A stretch of DNA of 14,628 nt from assembly GCA_031401815.1 (NCBI GenBank), contig JANNRW010000331.1, positions 1 to 14,628 of the forward strand, given 5' to 3'. The translations under genes and the position numbers were made by a program. Below the pieces are notes generated by a model. That model did no database searches. It was not told where the DNA came from and was given only the letters and a program-made list of their open reading frames with translations. Shown here one piece after another: positions 6,882 to 13,891 of the stretch; positions within the stretch are counted from its first letter, which is position 1, and every line of letters begins with the position of its first letter. This DNA comes from JANNRW01 sp031401815 (GTDB lineage: Bacteria > Desulfobacterota > Desulfuromonadia > Geobacterales > DSM-12255).

Positions 6882-7454
6882 TTACTTCCTGAGAAGTCTG
6901 TATGGATCAGCCCTGGTCAGCCAGCTGCTCTCCGGATACTCTGCTGCCAGACGGTCATAGATACCGATAAGATTCGCTACATCATGGGACTCGATAAAGT
7001 TTGCAACTCCATTCAGGTAGACCGCTTCCGGTGCTTGCGGACTCTTTGGGAAGTTGTTTAAAATCCTGCCGAAGCAGTTGCAGGCAGAGGGTCGGTCAGG
7101 CTGGTCGAATTTAGCCTTGCCAATCCCAAGCAGGAGAGACGGGATAAGTTCATCCGGCGGATAGAACCCGAGAGTGCGATAGCATTCGACACCTTCTCCA
7201 TTCATTATAAGTAGAGTCGGTGTCCACTTTACCTTGTAACGGGGGCCTAGTTCCGGGTCTCCTGCCGGAATACGCAAAGGGACAACATTTTCGTTTACAA
7301 ACTCAATGACAGAAGGATCTATGTACGCGACCGCGTCCATCTGTTTGCAACCAATTCAGCCAGGGTTGAAGAAATCAACAAATGCAGGTCTGTTCATTGC
7401 TTTGGCTTTGGCAAGCCCCTCCGGGAAGGAGGTAATCCAGTTGATCTGTGCCAT
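6882..7454 (-). CDS. Thioredoxin-fold protein with UxxC active site (probable selenoprotein)
   Basis: Read through one in-frame TGA, this gives a 190-residue protein. The start ATG (7454) has GAAAGGAG (7462-7469, reverse). Residues 25-32 lead into a thioredoxin active site, and the TGA (7356-7358) is codon 33, giving U33-I-G-C36-K. Downstream are M39-DAVAYIDPSVIEF, the cis-Pro motif WTPTLLI (Pro79), and a C-terminal helical, TPR-like region (about 105-190). Cys homologues with CIGC at this place are recalled from Geobacter-type proteins. A GGUC-loop hairpin lies 15 bases after the TGA. Without recoding only 152 residues from M39 remain, and these lack both the first beta-strand and a ribosome site. 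A thiol-disulfide or peroxide-reducing role is likely. Alternatives are a recent nonsense mutation or a base error. Confidence 0.85.
7321..7340 (-). promoter_or_regulatory. Candidate bacterial SECIS hairpin
   Basis: On the minus strand AUGGACGC-GGUC-GCGUACAU folds into a stem of four pairs, one G.A mismatch and three more pairs, capped by a GGUC loop (7332-7329). The hairpin begins 15 bases and the loop 23 bases after the UGA. E. coli fdhF mRNA has the same GGUC apical loop about 18 bases after its UGA, where SelB binds. The element lies inside the coding region, as bacterial SECIS elements do. Confidence 0.75.
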
Positions 7455-7484
7455 GTATGTTCTCCTTTCATGTAAGATTATATG

Positions 7485-7512
7485 AGTATATCAGAACTTG
7501 AAACGTGTACAA
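7485..7512 (-). promoter_or_regulatory. Candidate promoter for the selenoprotein-pirin operon
   Basis: Reverse-strand TTGTAC (7507-7512) and TATACT (7485-7490) are separated by 16 bases. A second TATAAT box (7477-7482) lies a little downstream without a clear -35. The predicted leader is short (about 25-30 bases). It overlaps the divergent msrA promoter candidate. Confidence 0.45.
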
Positions 7513-7527
7513 TTCGTAAGAGATAAT
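7498..7527 (+). promoter_or_regulatory. Candidate promoter for msrA
   Basis: TTGAAA (7498-7503) and GATAAT (7522-7527) are separated by 18 bases, a reasonable sigma70 match. It would give a leader of about 100 bases that contains the 10-bp palindrome CGAACGTTCG (7546-7555). Confidence 0.5.
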
Positions 7528-7631
7528 TTAACCTGAACATGGAAACGAACGTTCGCCAAATAAGTAACAGATGAAGTGAGCCGCAGAAAGGCTGGTCAAA
7601 AACTCGTATCATATATCACGGAGGGCAAGTC

Positions 7632-8138
7632 ATGGCACTGGAGCAAGCTATTCTGGCAGGGGGCTGCTTTTGGGGGATGCAAGATCTGATCAGGAAGTTA
7701 CCTGGGGTTGCGGCTACCCGGGTCGGATACACCGGCGGCAACCTCCCCGAGGCCACCTACCATAACCACGGCACTCACGCCGAAGGGATTGAGATTCTGT
7801 TCGATCCTGACAGGATTTCGTATCGCCGCATTCTGGAATTCTTTTTCCAGATTCACGACCCCACAACCAGAAACCGGCAAGGTAATGACCGGGGACTCTC
7901 CTATAGATCGGCAATTTACTATGTTAATGAAGCGCAGAGACAGGTCGCGCTTGACACTATCGCCGACATAAACGCCTCTGGCCTATGGCCTGGCAATGTA
8001 GTAACCGAACTCGAACCTGCAGGCGATTTCTGGGAAGCAGAGCCTGAACATCAGGACTATCTTGAACATTTTCCGAACGGGTACTCCTGCCATTACCTGC
8101 GTCCGGACTGGGTACTACATAAGAGCACCGTGAGGTAA
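7632..8138 (+). CDS. msrA: Peptide-methionine (S)-S-oxide reductase MsrA
   Basis: It reduces methionine-S-sulfoxide in proteins and free amino acid, using thioredoxin-type electron donors. The catalytic GCFWG motif sits at residues 11-15 with nucleophile C12. The conserved GYTGG, YHNHGTHAEGIEI and AEPEHQDYL segments are all present, and C153 (GYSCHYLRP) is the probable resolving Cys. At 168 residues it is a standard cytosolic single-domain MsrA without signal peptide. GGAGGG (7620-7625) precedes the ATG. It is divergent from the thioredoxin-fold selenoprotein gene, which could supply its electrons. MsrA itself uses Cys here, not Sec. Confidence 0.97.
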   Translation: MALEQAILAGGCFWGMQDLIRKLPGVAATRVGYTGGNLPEATYHNHGTHAEGIEILFDPDRISYRRILEFFFQIHDPTTRNRQGNDRGLSYRSAIYYVNEAQRQVALDTIADINASGLWPGNVVTELEPAGDFWEAEPEHQDYLEHFPNGYSCHYLRPDWVLHKSTVR

Positions 8139-8322
8139 GAGACGCATCTCCTCTAAAATACCAGCGAATTTGTCTGAATGTTGGTAATCAATGCGACTAT
8201 TCGGCCGGCGAGGGCAGATTGAGTCAACTTCGAAGTCAATTGTTGCTTCATTGCCCAGCAAATCAAAACATGAACTTTTCAGACTGATTTACTGCTGATT
8301 TTTTTCCAAGATCGACAGGCTA

Positions 8323-8700
8323 CTATTGAGCATTCTTGTGCAGTGCCAATTCTATTGCTATGTGCAGCTCTCTGTCCTTGAACGGCTTGAGCAGATACCC
8401 GTAGTTGTCGGTCAGCTTTGCCTGATCGACCAGACACTGGTTGTCGTAGGCAGTGAGGTATATAACCGGTATGTCATAGCTAGCCCGGATATCCCTGACC
8501 GTCTCGATACCGTTTTTCTGCCCCTTGAGCACGATATCCATCAGAATGAGGTCTGGTCGGCACTCCTCTACCCTGGCTAGTGCTTCCTCACTGGAAGATG
8601 CAATGCCTGACACCATGTATCCCATGCTTATGAGACTGTCCTTGATGTCGTTGGCAATGATCCATTCGTCTTCAACAACCAGTATTTTTGCTTTGTTCAT
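8323..8700 (-). CDS. Single-domain response regulator (CheY-like receiver)
   Basis: A 125-residue protein consisting only of a receiver domain. Acidic pocket E10/D11, phospho-acceptor D55 (LILMDIVLKG), T83 (IYLTAYD) and K105 (YLLKPF) are all in place, so phosphorylation should be normal. There is no output domain, so it must act by protein contact. Receivers of this type are common partners of HisKA_2 kinases, and one is encoded directly upstream at 8851-9660. The ribosome site AAAGGAGG is strong. The 150-bp gap from the kinase gene holds a possible separate promoter. The 8139-8322 stretch beyond it shows nothing recognisable. Confidence 0.95.
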   Translation of the reverse strand: MNKAKILVVEDEWIIANDIKDSLISMGYMVSGIASSSEEALARVEECRPDLILMDIVLKGQKNGIETVRDIRASYDIPVIYLTAYDNQCLVDQAKLTDNYGYLLKPFKDRELHIAIELALHKNAQ

Positions 8701-8758
8701 ATACTCTTCCTCCTTTTAGTGCTCCGGTGATCAAATATTCAAAACCCCACTGTAGGGA

Positions 8759-8784
8759 AGTATAGCATACGCCCTGATCGGGCG
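8759..8784 (-). promoter_or_regulatory. Weak promoter candidate for the response regulator
   Basis: On the minus strand TGC-TATACT (extended -10, box at 8759-8764) lies about 60 bases before the response-regulator ATG. The -35 is poor. A 5-bp inverted repeat, CGCCC-N5-GGGCG (8770-8784), sits just upstream of the box and could be a regulator site or a weak kinase terminator. Confidence 0.3.
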
Positions 8785-8850
8785 AACATCGCTTCGTCCC
8801 TGCGATTTGTATATTTAACCACCGAAGAAATAGTTCGATATTTCAAGCTG

Positions 8851-9660
8851 TTAAAGCCTTCTTATATAGCTGATCTCATAAAATGTGACAAGAAATGCAA
8901 CCCCGTTGCCTCGTTGCACCTCTACTTTTCCCTGTAGCTGATTTTCGGACAGGTTGATAACCAGTTGCAGTCCAAGTGATCTTGTTTCGCGGATATCAAG
9001 TCCTTCCGGCAGCCCGACCCCGTTGTCGGCAACGCTCAGCAGGTAACTCTTGTCGTTCTCGTTTCGCTTCAGGCTCAGAGTGATCACTCCGGGTCGCTTG
9101 TCAGGAAAGGCGTACTTGAGGCAGTTCGTCACAAGTTCGTTTATGACCAGACCACAGGGGGTGGCGGTCTCTATATTGAGAGAAATAGACTCGACATCGG
9201 TCACCAGGCTTATTCGCTCCGGCTCTACGCCATAGGAGTCGAAGAGATTGAGGGTAAGTTCATTTATATACTCCCGCAGTGAGACGCTGCTCAGGTTGGC
9301 CGGTTTGTAGAGTGTCTCATGAATGAGAGCCATGGCGCTTACGCGGTTTCTGCTGTCATCAAGAATACCCTTGGTTATCGGGTCGTCACTGCGCCGGGAT
9401 TGGATGCGAAGCAGGCTGGATACAATCTGCATGTTGTTCTTAACACGATGATGAATCTCGCTGAGCAGCAGTTCGCGTTCACGCAGGGAGCTCTCTGCCT
9501 CAAGCTGAGCCTTTTGGCGCTCCGAAATTTCCCCTTCGAGCGCGTTCCCCTTATCTATCAATTGTTTGCTTTGGCGCAGATTCAATTCGAAGAACAACAG
9601 GAAAAGAGCGGCGATAACCAGAATGGGCAGCCCGATTAGAAGTAGGATAAAGAGACTCAT
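8851..9660 (-). CDS. Membrane-anchored sensor histidine kinase (HisKA_2 type)
   Basis: A 269-residue kinase with one N-terminal membrane segment (about 2-25), a coiled-coil-like linker (28-66), a HisKA_2 dimerisation domain with EIHHRVKNNMQ (phospho-His H70 or H71), and a HATPase_c domain: N-box INELVTN (173-179), ADNGVGL (211-217) and SLGLQLV (228-234). There is no periplasmic or PAS/GAF sensor domain. ATG 9660 overlaps the cytochrome stop as ATGA, a classic translational-coupling junction; an in-frame extension to 9732 is an overlap artefact inside the cytochrome gene. Signal input probably comes from the membrane segment or a partner, most simply the cytochrome. The likely target is the receiver at 8323-8700. 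Confidence 0.93.
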   Translation of the reverse strand: MSLFILLLIGLPILVIAALFLLFFELNLRQSKQLIDKGNALEGEISERQKAQLEAESSLRERELLLSEIHHRVKNNMQIVSSLLRIQSRRSDDPITKGILDDSRNRVSAMALIHETLYKPANLSSVSLREYINELTLNLFDSYGVEPERISLVTDVESISLNIETATPCGLVINELVTNCLKYAFPDKRPGVITLSLKRNENDKSYLLSVADNGVGLPEGLDIRETRSLGLQLVINLSENQLQGKVEVQRGNGVAFLVTFYEISYIRRL

Positions 9661-11099
9661 CTCCTTTTTCCCCTGACTATTGTATCCATTACCTGTTCTA
9701 TCGGAACATTTTTGGCCAGAATGAGATGGCACAGATTGCAGTCGTGCGAAATCGTTGCGCCATCACTGCTTTTGAACGAACCGTCATGACATCGAAAACA
9801 GCCGCTGTTCTCTCGATGTCCTATAAAATCCGGGTAAGTATCCCAACGGACTTTCATGTCAGGAAAAATGTTTTCGGAGTAAGCCTGCTGCGTCCCCTGG
9901 ACAGCCTGATCAAGAAGTTTCTGCTGTTTTTCCACCAGTCCGGGGAAATTAACAGCATACCATTGGCGCATTTCAGCGGCTATCCCCTCATGAGCGGCTC
10001 TATTGTTGCTGTAATCCCTCGTAATTGCTGCCAGGGCAACGCGTTTGACATAGGGGAGATCCGGAGGAATCTGGCCTGTCAGAAGTTTGTCGTCCAGAGC
10101 GCTGTCAGGGGATAGAAGAAAATGGGTGGGGCGGTTGTGGCAGTCAATACAGTCCAACAGTCGCTTCCTGCTACCTGACAAAGGGGCTGGATCCCCTTTC
10201 CTTACATAGACCACAGGACTTTCATGTGATGAAATCAGAGTGATCCGGGTAATCTCCCGCCTCTCCTCGTCGACTGTTTCGTAATATACACGATGATCCT
10301 TAGAAGTATGCCAGTGAATGCCTTGGGCTACCCGACCCAGTTGCCCCCCCGAGCCGATCTTCATCAGCAGAGCCGACTGCACATGTGTGTTTGCCTCGTC
10401 GGGTAGAAACTTGTCGATCATGCGCAGTCTGTGACCATGGAATTTGTCGGGCCAATGACACTGCTCGCAGGTTTCACGCGAGGGGCGCAGATGGTTCGCC
10501 GGTGTTTTCAAGGGTCGGGAGTAGGAATCGGTCAAGGCTACGTAAAGCTGTTGCAGCCCTGTGAGCTGTTTCCTGGCCAATCTGGGGCTGTTTTTACCGG
10601 CATGGCAGGCAACGCACGGAACCTGCGAATGAGGGGAGTTCTTGTAAGTGATATAAGTAGGCGCCATCACCTTGTGGCAGAAATTGGCGCAAAAGCTTAC
10701 CGAGGCCGAATATCTCTGGCTTGAAACTGCGACAACTCCCAGAAAGAACAGGAATAAAGAGGCCAGAATTGTGTAGCTGTATGCGTGTCGTCGAATCTTT
10801 CTGTAACGCTCGGGAGTTGTGAGATGCTCCTTGAAAGACTCCAGGCTGTAACTTCTTTCTCCTCTGGAACGGAAAATCCCGACAGCTGTAAGTATGATGG
10901 CTATAAAGAGCAGAGGCGTCAGCGCCAGGTAAAGCAGGAAGCTGAAGTAGGGATTTTCGACCCAGCCGATAAGATCAAGCGTTACAGTGACAAACAGCAT
11001 CGGTAAAAGCACACTGGTGATGGCTCCTCCGGCCAAGGCCATTTTGCTGCGGGTAATACTTGTCATCAATATTGAAAAAAGTTCAACTATTCGTCTCAA
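9657..11099 (-). CDS. NapC/NirT-type membrane multiheme cytochrome c, possibly ImcH-like
   Basis: A 480-residue inner-membrane cytochrome with three N-terminal membrane segments (about 21-46, 53-75, 107-127) and a periplasmic heme domain. Five standard CXXCH motifs lie at 162-166, 211-215, 317-321, 434-438 and 454-458. The first site is C137-ANF-C141-H142, a CX3CH variant. NapC/NirT proteins oxidise the quinol pool and pass electrons to periplasmic cytochromes; size and topology recall Geobacter ImcH, but I cannot confirm orthology. I prefer TTG 11099: GGAG lies seven bases upstream, and a good promoter at 11145-11173 lies inside the longer reading frame, which otherwise opens at TTG 11228. 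ATG 11066 is another option but has no ribosome site. Confidence 0.88.
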   Translation of the reverse strand: MRRIVELFSILMTSITRSKMALAGGAITSVLLPMLFVTVTLDLIGWVENPYFSFLLYLALTPLLFIAIILTAVGIFRSRGERSYSLESFKEHLTTPERYRKIRRHAYSYTILASLFLFFLGVVAVSSQRYSASVSFCANFCHKVMAPTYITYKNSPHSQVPCVACHAGKNSPRLARKQLTGLQQLYVALTDSYSRPLKTPANHLRPSRETCEQCHWPDKFHGHRLRMIDKFLPDEANTHVQSALLMKIGSGGQLGRVAQGIHWHTSKDHRVYYETVDEERREITRITLISSHESPVVYVRKGDPAPLSGSRKRLLDCIDCHNRPTHFLLSPDSALDDKLLTGQIPPDLPYVKRVALAAITRDYSNNRAAHEGIAAEMRQWYAVNFPGLVEKQQKLLDQAVQGTQQAYSENIFPDMKVRWDTYPDFIGHRENSGCFRCHDGSFKSSDGATISHDCNLCHLILAKNVPIEQVMDTIVRGKRR

Positions 11100-11144
11100 T
11101 ACTCCACTCCGTTTCGCAAAGTACTCATGGGTAAAAAGTTCCTT

Positions 11145-11173
11145 ATAGTATATTCTGTCTGCTAATTTCTCAA
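11145..11173 (-). promoter_or_regulatory. Sigma70-type promoter of the cytochrome-kinase operon
   Basis: On the minus strand TTGAGA (11168-11173) and TACTAT (11145-11150) are separated by exactly 17 bases. Transcription would start near 11138, about 39 bases before the TTG start codon at 11099 and its GGAG site. Confidence 0.65.
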
Positions 11174-11290
11174 GAAATTTTAACTGTGATTTTATAAGAT
11201 TCTCTTTCGAAGCTGTCGGACATATCAAATCAAGGCAAAAATTCAGCAGGTGAGTTTAATTTTTTTTATTGTAACTGATGAATATTTATG

Positions 11291-11320
11291 TTGACGCATA
11301 GATAAGAGTATGTGTAACTT
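11291..11320 (+). promoter_or_regulatory. Candidate promoter of the sigma54 activator gene
   Basis: TTGACG (11291-11296) and TAACTT (11315-11320) are 18 bases apart, in the AT-rich gap between the divergent cytochrome and activator genes. The leader would be about 130 bases long. Confidence 0.35.
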
Positions 11321-11456
11321 TCTGTTTGATATAGTTTATTTAAATGAATTTCACTTCAGAATACTCTTTTCACTCTGACAAAGCTGAAAGCAAGCTGCTG
11401 GTGATCTCACCTGAACTGAGAACTCAACTTGCTTTTGTTTCCGAGAGGTACGACTG

Positions 11457-12815
11457 ATGGAGCAAAGAGAAATTTGTGGACAACCGGAATGCCAGAAGAT
11501 GATTCTCGACAGCATCGCTGACGGAGTCTTTACAGTCGATTCGGAAATGCGTATCACCACCTTTAACCGTGCAGCAGAAGAGATAACCGGCTTCAGTGCG
11601 CGTGAAGCTATGGGGCGCTATTGCCATGAGATATTCCGTACCAGGGTCTGTTTATCCGCCTGCCTTCTAAAGGAGGCGCAGGCAACCGGGGAAGCGGTGG
11701 TAAACAGGGAACTGGACATTCTCGACAAGGATAGCCGCAAGATCCCTATTTCCATCAGCGCCTCTGTGCTGCGCAACGCCCAGGGTCTGGCTGTGGGCGG
11801 GGTTAAGACTTTCCGTGACCTGTCGCCGATTTACATGCTCAAGCGCGGGATAAAGGAGAAGTACTCGTTCCGGGATCTGGTCAGTCGGAACCCGGCTATG
11901 CGGCGGCTCTTCGACCTTCTCCCGGATGTGGCCACAACAGACGCAACAGTGCTTTTGAACGGGGACAGCGGAACCGGCAAGGAGCTGTTCACCCGCGCCA
12001 TCCACGACCTTTCACCACGCCGCGAAGGGCCTCTTGTGGTCGTTAACTGCGGAGCACTTCCTGAACACCTGCTGGAGTCGGAGATCTTCGGCTCCCGTAA
12101 AGGTTCCTATACCGGTTCTGTGGAAAATCGACCCGGACGGATTGAAATGGCACGAGGCGGAACCCTCTTTCTGGACGAGATCGGCGATATGCCGCTCCCC
12201 TTGCAGGTTAAGCTCTTGCGTGTGATCGAGAACAAGGAGTATCAGCCTCTGGGGGCAAAGAGCCCTTTGACTGCGGACGTCCGGTTCGTGGCTGCAACTC
12301 ACAGGGATCTGGAGGAGATGGTAACAGAGGGGAGCTTCCGCCGTGACCTCTTTTTCAGAATTAATGTTGTCCAGTTCAAGATTCCGCCGTTAAAAGAGCG
12401 TGCGGAAGATATCCCCCTACTGATCGACATGGCTCTGGATCGTTTCAACGGACGCTATGGCAAGAAGATCCGGGGTTTTTCGTCAGAGGCCCTCAAGTCA
12501 TTGCTCCACCACCACTATTCCGGCAATGTCCGCGAACTTCTCAATATTGTGGAACAGGCAGTTATCCTGTGCCGTGATGGTGAAATCGGCCTAGAGCTTC
12601 TTCCCTCCACAATCTTTTGTTCGGATCACCAGCAGGAGCACGACCAGGAAACATGGAAACCGGCCCCCACTGCTCCTCTTCAGATAAGTCGGGAAATGCT
12701 GACGCAACTCATTGTGCGCCATAACGGAAATCGCTCTCAGGTTGCTCGGGAGCTTGGAGTGGATCGTACCACACTCTGGCGCTGGATGAAAAAGTATGAC
12801 CTTGACACCACTTGA
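11457..12815 (+). CDS. Sigma54-dependent activator: PAS, AAA+ and Fis-type HTH
   Basis: A 452-residue enhancer-binding protein. PAS domain at about 14-125; AAA+ domain at about 138-370 with Walker A GDSGTGKE (169-176), Walker B TLFLDEIGD (236-244) and the sigma54-contact loop at 216-221; Fis-type HTH at about 418-447 (NRSQVARELGVDRTTLWRW). The loop reads GSYTGS instead of the usual GAFTGA; F-to-Y is known to be tolerated, but the two A-to-S changes are unusual. Cysteines C7, C12, C56, C65 and C69 cluster before and within the PAS domain and could bind metal or sense redox. There is no receiver domain. GAGAGG (11443-11448) precedes the ATG. Its probable binding sites and target promoter lie directly downstream. 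Confidence 0.95.
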   Translation: MEQREICGQPECQKMILDSIADGVFTVDSEMRITTFNRAAEEITGFSAREAMGRYCHEIFRTRVCLSACLLKEAQATGEAVVNRELDILDKDSRKIPISISASVLRNAQGLAVGGVKTFRDLSPIYMLKRGIKEKYSFRDLVSRNPAMRRLFDLLPDVATTDATVLLNGDSGTGKELFTRAIHDLSPRREGPLVVVNCGALPEHLLESEIFGSRKGSYTGSVENRPGRIEMARGGTLFLDEIGDMPLPLQVKLLRVIENKEYQPLGAKSPLTADVRFVAATHRDLEEMVTEGSFRRDLFFRINVVQFKIPPLKERAEDIPLLIDMALDRFNGRYGKKIRGFSSEALKSLLHHHYSGNVRELLNIVEQAVILCRDGEIGLELLPSTIFCSDHQQEHDQETWKPAPTAPLQISREMLTQLIVRHNGNRSQVARELGVDRTTLWRWMKKYDLDTT

Positions 12816-12824
12816 AGTCAGGTT

Positions 12825-12867
12825 GAGGTTGAGGTTAAGGATTATTCTCAACCTTAACCTCAACCTT
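12825..12867 (+). terminator. Long hairpin after the activator gene
   Basis: A 15-bp perfect stem (12826-12840 with 12852-12866), built from AGGTTGAGGTTAAGG and its complement, closes an 11-base loop nine bases after the stop codon. Only three T follow, so termination efficiency is uncertain. The stem is made of GGTTGA/GGTTAA hexamers, resembling the pyrimidine repeat tract at 20-100. Confidence 0.65.
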
Positions 12868-12876
12868 TACCGTTAC

Positions 12877-12892
12877 TGTTGCACATGCAACA
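12877..12892. promoter_or_regulatory. Upstream activator site 1: TGTTGCA-N2-TGCAACA
   Basis: A perfect 7-2-7 dyad (12877-12883 and 12886-12892), identical in arms and spacing to the one at 13021-13036. Dyads of this size are typical targets of Fis-type HTH domains. An isolated TGCAACA half-site follows at 12916-12922. Confidence 0.6.
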
Positions 12893-13010
12893 TCCACTCA
12901 CGCTGCATCACCCCCTGCAACACTTATCCGCATTAATGATGTAACACCCCGTTTTATATGAACATTCAATTTATTTGACCTATTATGCCCATATCAGACA
13001 TTCAGTATGA

Positions 13011-13063
13011 GCAGCATCAATGTTGCAAATGCAACATTGATGCTGCTTGCAACAGTTGCAACA
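13011..13063. promoter_or_regulatory. Upstream activator site 2: 17-bp palindrome plus half-sites
   Basis: Two 17-bp perfect arms (13011-13027 and 13030-13046) around AA contain TGTTGCA-N2-TGCAACA at 13021-13036. Two further TGCAACA half-sites lie at 13048-13054 and 13057-13063. The cluster is about 250 bp before the sigma54 promoter, a normal enhancer distance, and next to the activator gene that probably encodes its binder. Confidence 0.7.
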
Positions 13064-13200
13064 CAACAGCGCAACAATCAGTAACATGCTGTTATTACAG
13101 GTTATTTATCCTTATAAAGCAGTTAAACAGAGAGACACCTAGGTCACAGCGGAAAAGCTTTTGATCCAACAATCAGTTAGAAGATCAAGATCAAAATATT

Positions 13201-13276
13201 TTCTTCGCCTCTTTGGTGAGAGTATTTTTTATTAAAGCTCAATGATTTCTGAGTGTTCTCTGTGCCTCTGTGTTCA
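13201..13276. repeat. Degenerate intergenic repeat (CTCTGTGCCTCTGTG type)
   Basis: The stretch contains TTCGCCTCTTTGGTGAGAG and then, at 13253-13275, three overlapping TGTG/CTCTGTG units. Very similar CTCTGTG-rich intergenic sequences are recalled from many environmental bacterial genomes, but none was compared here. The remainder of 12893-13309 shows no credible gene. Confidence 0.3.
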
Positions 13277-13309
13277 ATTGCCGTTTACAGTTTTTTTGTA
13301 TTTGTAATT

Positions 13310-13325
13310 TGGCATACAGCTTGTA
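13310..13325 (+). promoter_or_regulatory. Sigma54 (-24/-12) promoter for the small membrane genes
   Basis: TGGCATACAGCTTGTA matches the TGGCAC-N5-TTGCA consensus: GG at -24, ten bases, then GT in place of the usual GC at -12. Transcription would begin near 13336, leaving a leader of about 78 bases before the ATG at 13414. Confidence 0.65.
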
Positions 13326-13413
13326 TGTAACTGCATGAACGGACGCAATCTTCTAAATAAGTTATTGAAATGTCGTTCCGGATGGATTCATGGATCGATA
13401 AAAGGAGATAAAA

Positions 13414-13635
13414 ATGGAAATCATGACGTATGCTCTTTTGAAGCCGATTATCCCTTTTCTGATGATTTTTGCCCTGGTCGCAGTCGGATGGGCGCTCTCA
13501 GACCTGGCAGCCCGACGCCTCAAAGGAAACGAGCGGAGCATCTGGGCCTTCGCCATCCTTGTATTCCCCCCTTTGGGAAGCATGCTTTACGAACTAATGG
13601 GGAAGAAGAACGTCACAGATACCGAACTGGGCTGA
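13414..13635 (+). CDS. Small two-segment membrane protein, PLDc_N-like
   Basis: A 73-residue protein with two hydrophobic helices (about 8-30 and 43-61). The second, SIWAFAILVFPPLGSMLYELMGKK, resembles the PLDc_N (phospholipase D nuclease N-terminal) segment, W-x-F-PP-G-x-L-Y-x-x-x-G, which also occurs as a stand-alone small membrane protein. It carries no catalytic HKD motif. Strong AAAGGAG (13401-13407) precedes the ATG. It is first in a probable two-gene sigma54-controlled operon. A membrane-stress or envelope role is a guess. Confidence 0.88.
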   Translation: MEIMTYALLKPIIPFLMIFALVAVGWALSDLAARRLKGNERSIWAFAILVFPPLGSMLYELMGKKNVTDTELG

Positions 13636-13692
13636 TGCTGGCGACGTGATGTATCTGGCAAAATTTAAAATACCAACAGGCGGAGGTGTAAA

Positions 13693-13854
13693 ATGATGAC
13701 ATTGGCAATAGCAGTCTCAACCATGATCACAGTAGCAGTAGTGGTGTTCGCAATCCAGTTCTATGCATTAAGAAAGGAAAGAGCCAAACGGGAAAAAGTA
13801 TGTACTCGCAAAGTCTCTGTCGGAGGGACACAAGAGGCTCCGCTAGCATCCTGA
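13693..13854 (+). CDS. Very small single-segment membrane protein, 53 aa
   Basis: The family is not recognised. GGAGG (13682-13686) lies six bases before ATG 13693 (a second ATG follows directly at 13696). The product has one hydrophobic helix (about 3-23: TLAIAVSTMITVAVVVFAIQ), a basic juxtamembrane stretch (RKERAKREK) and a short polar tail with one Cys (C37). It lies 57 bp after the PLDc_N-like gene and before a strong terminator, so both genes probably share one mRNA. Confidence 0.75.
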   Translation: MMTLAIAVSTMITVAVVVFAIQFYALRKERAKREKVCTRKVSVGGTQEAPLAS

Positions 13855-13891
13855 CTTCTCACCCCTTTATATTTCATCCCTTCTGTTGAAT

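Noticed and set aside
7546..7555. CGAACGTTCG as a LexA box
   Set aside because: It lacks the four-base spacer of the CGAAC-N4-GTTCG consensus; kept only as an unexplained palindrome.
7632..8138. MsrA as a second selenoprotein
   Set aside because: Its catalytic position is a Cys codon (GCFWG) and there is no in-frame TGA.
9661..9732. 24-residue extension of the histidine kinase
   Set aside because: It lies within the cytochrome's C-terminal codons; the ATGA start at 9660 directly precedes the membrane helix.
11100..11228. 43-residue N-terminal extension of the cytochrome from TTG 11228
   Set aside because: A good sigma70 promoter lies inside it and it has no ribosome site.
13335..13649. 104-residue + strand frame overlapping the PLDc_N-like gene
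   Set aside because: Out-of-frame shadow with no ribosome site; the 73-residue frame has strong AAAGGAG and membrane helices.
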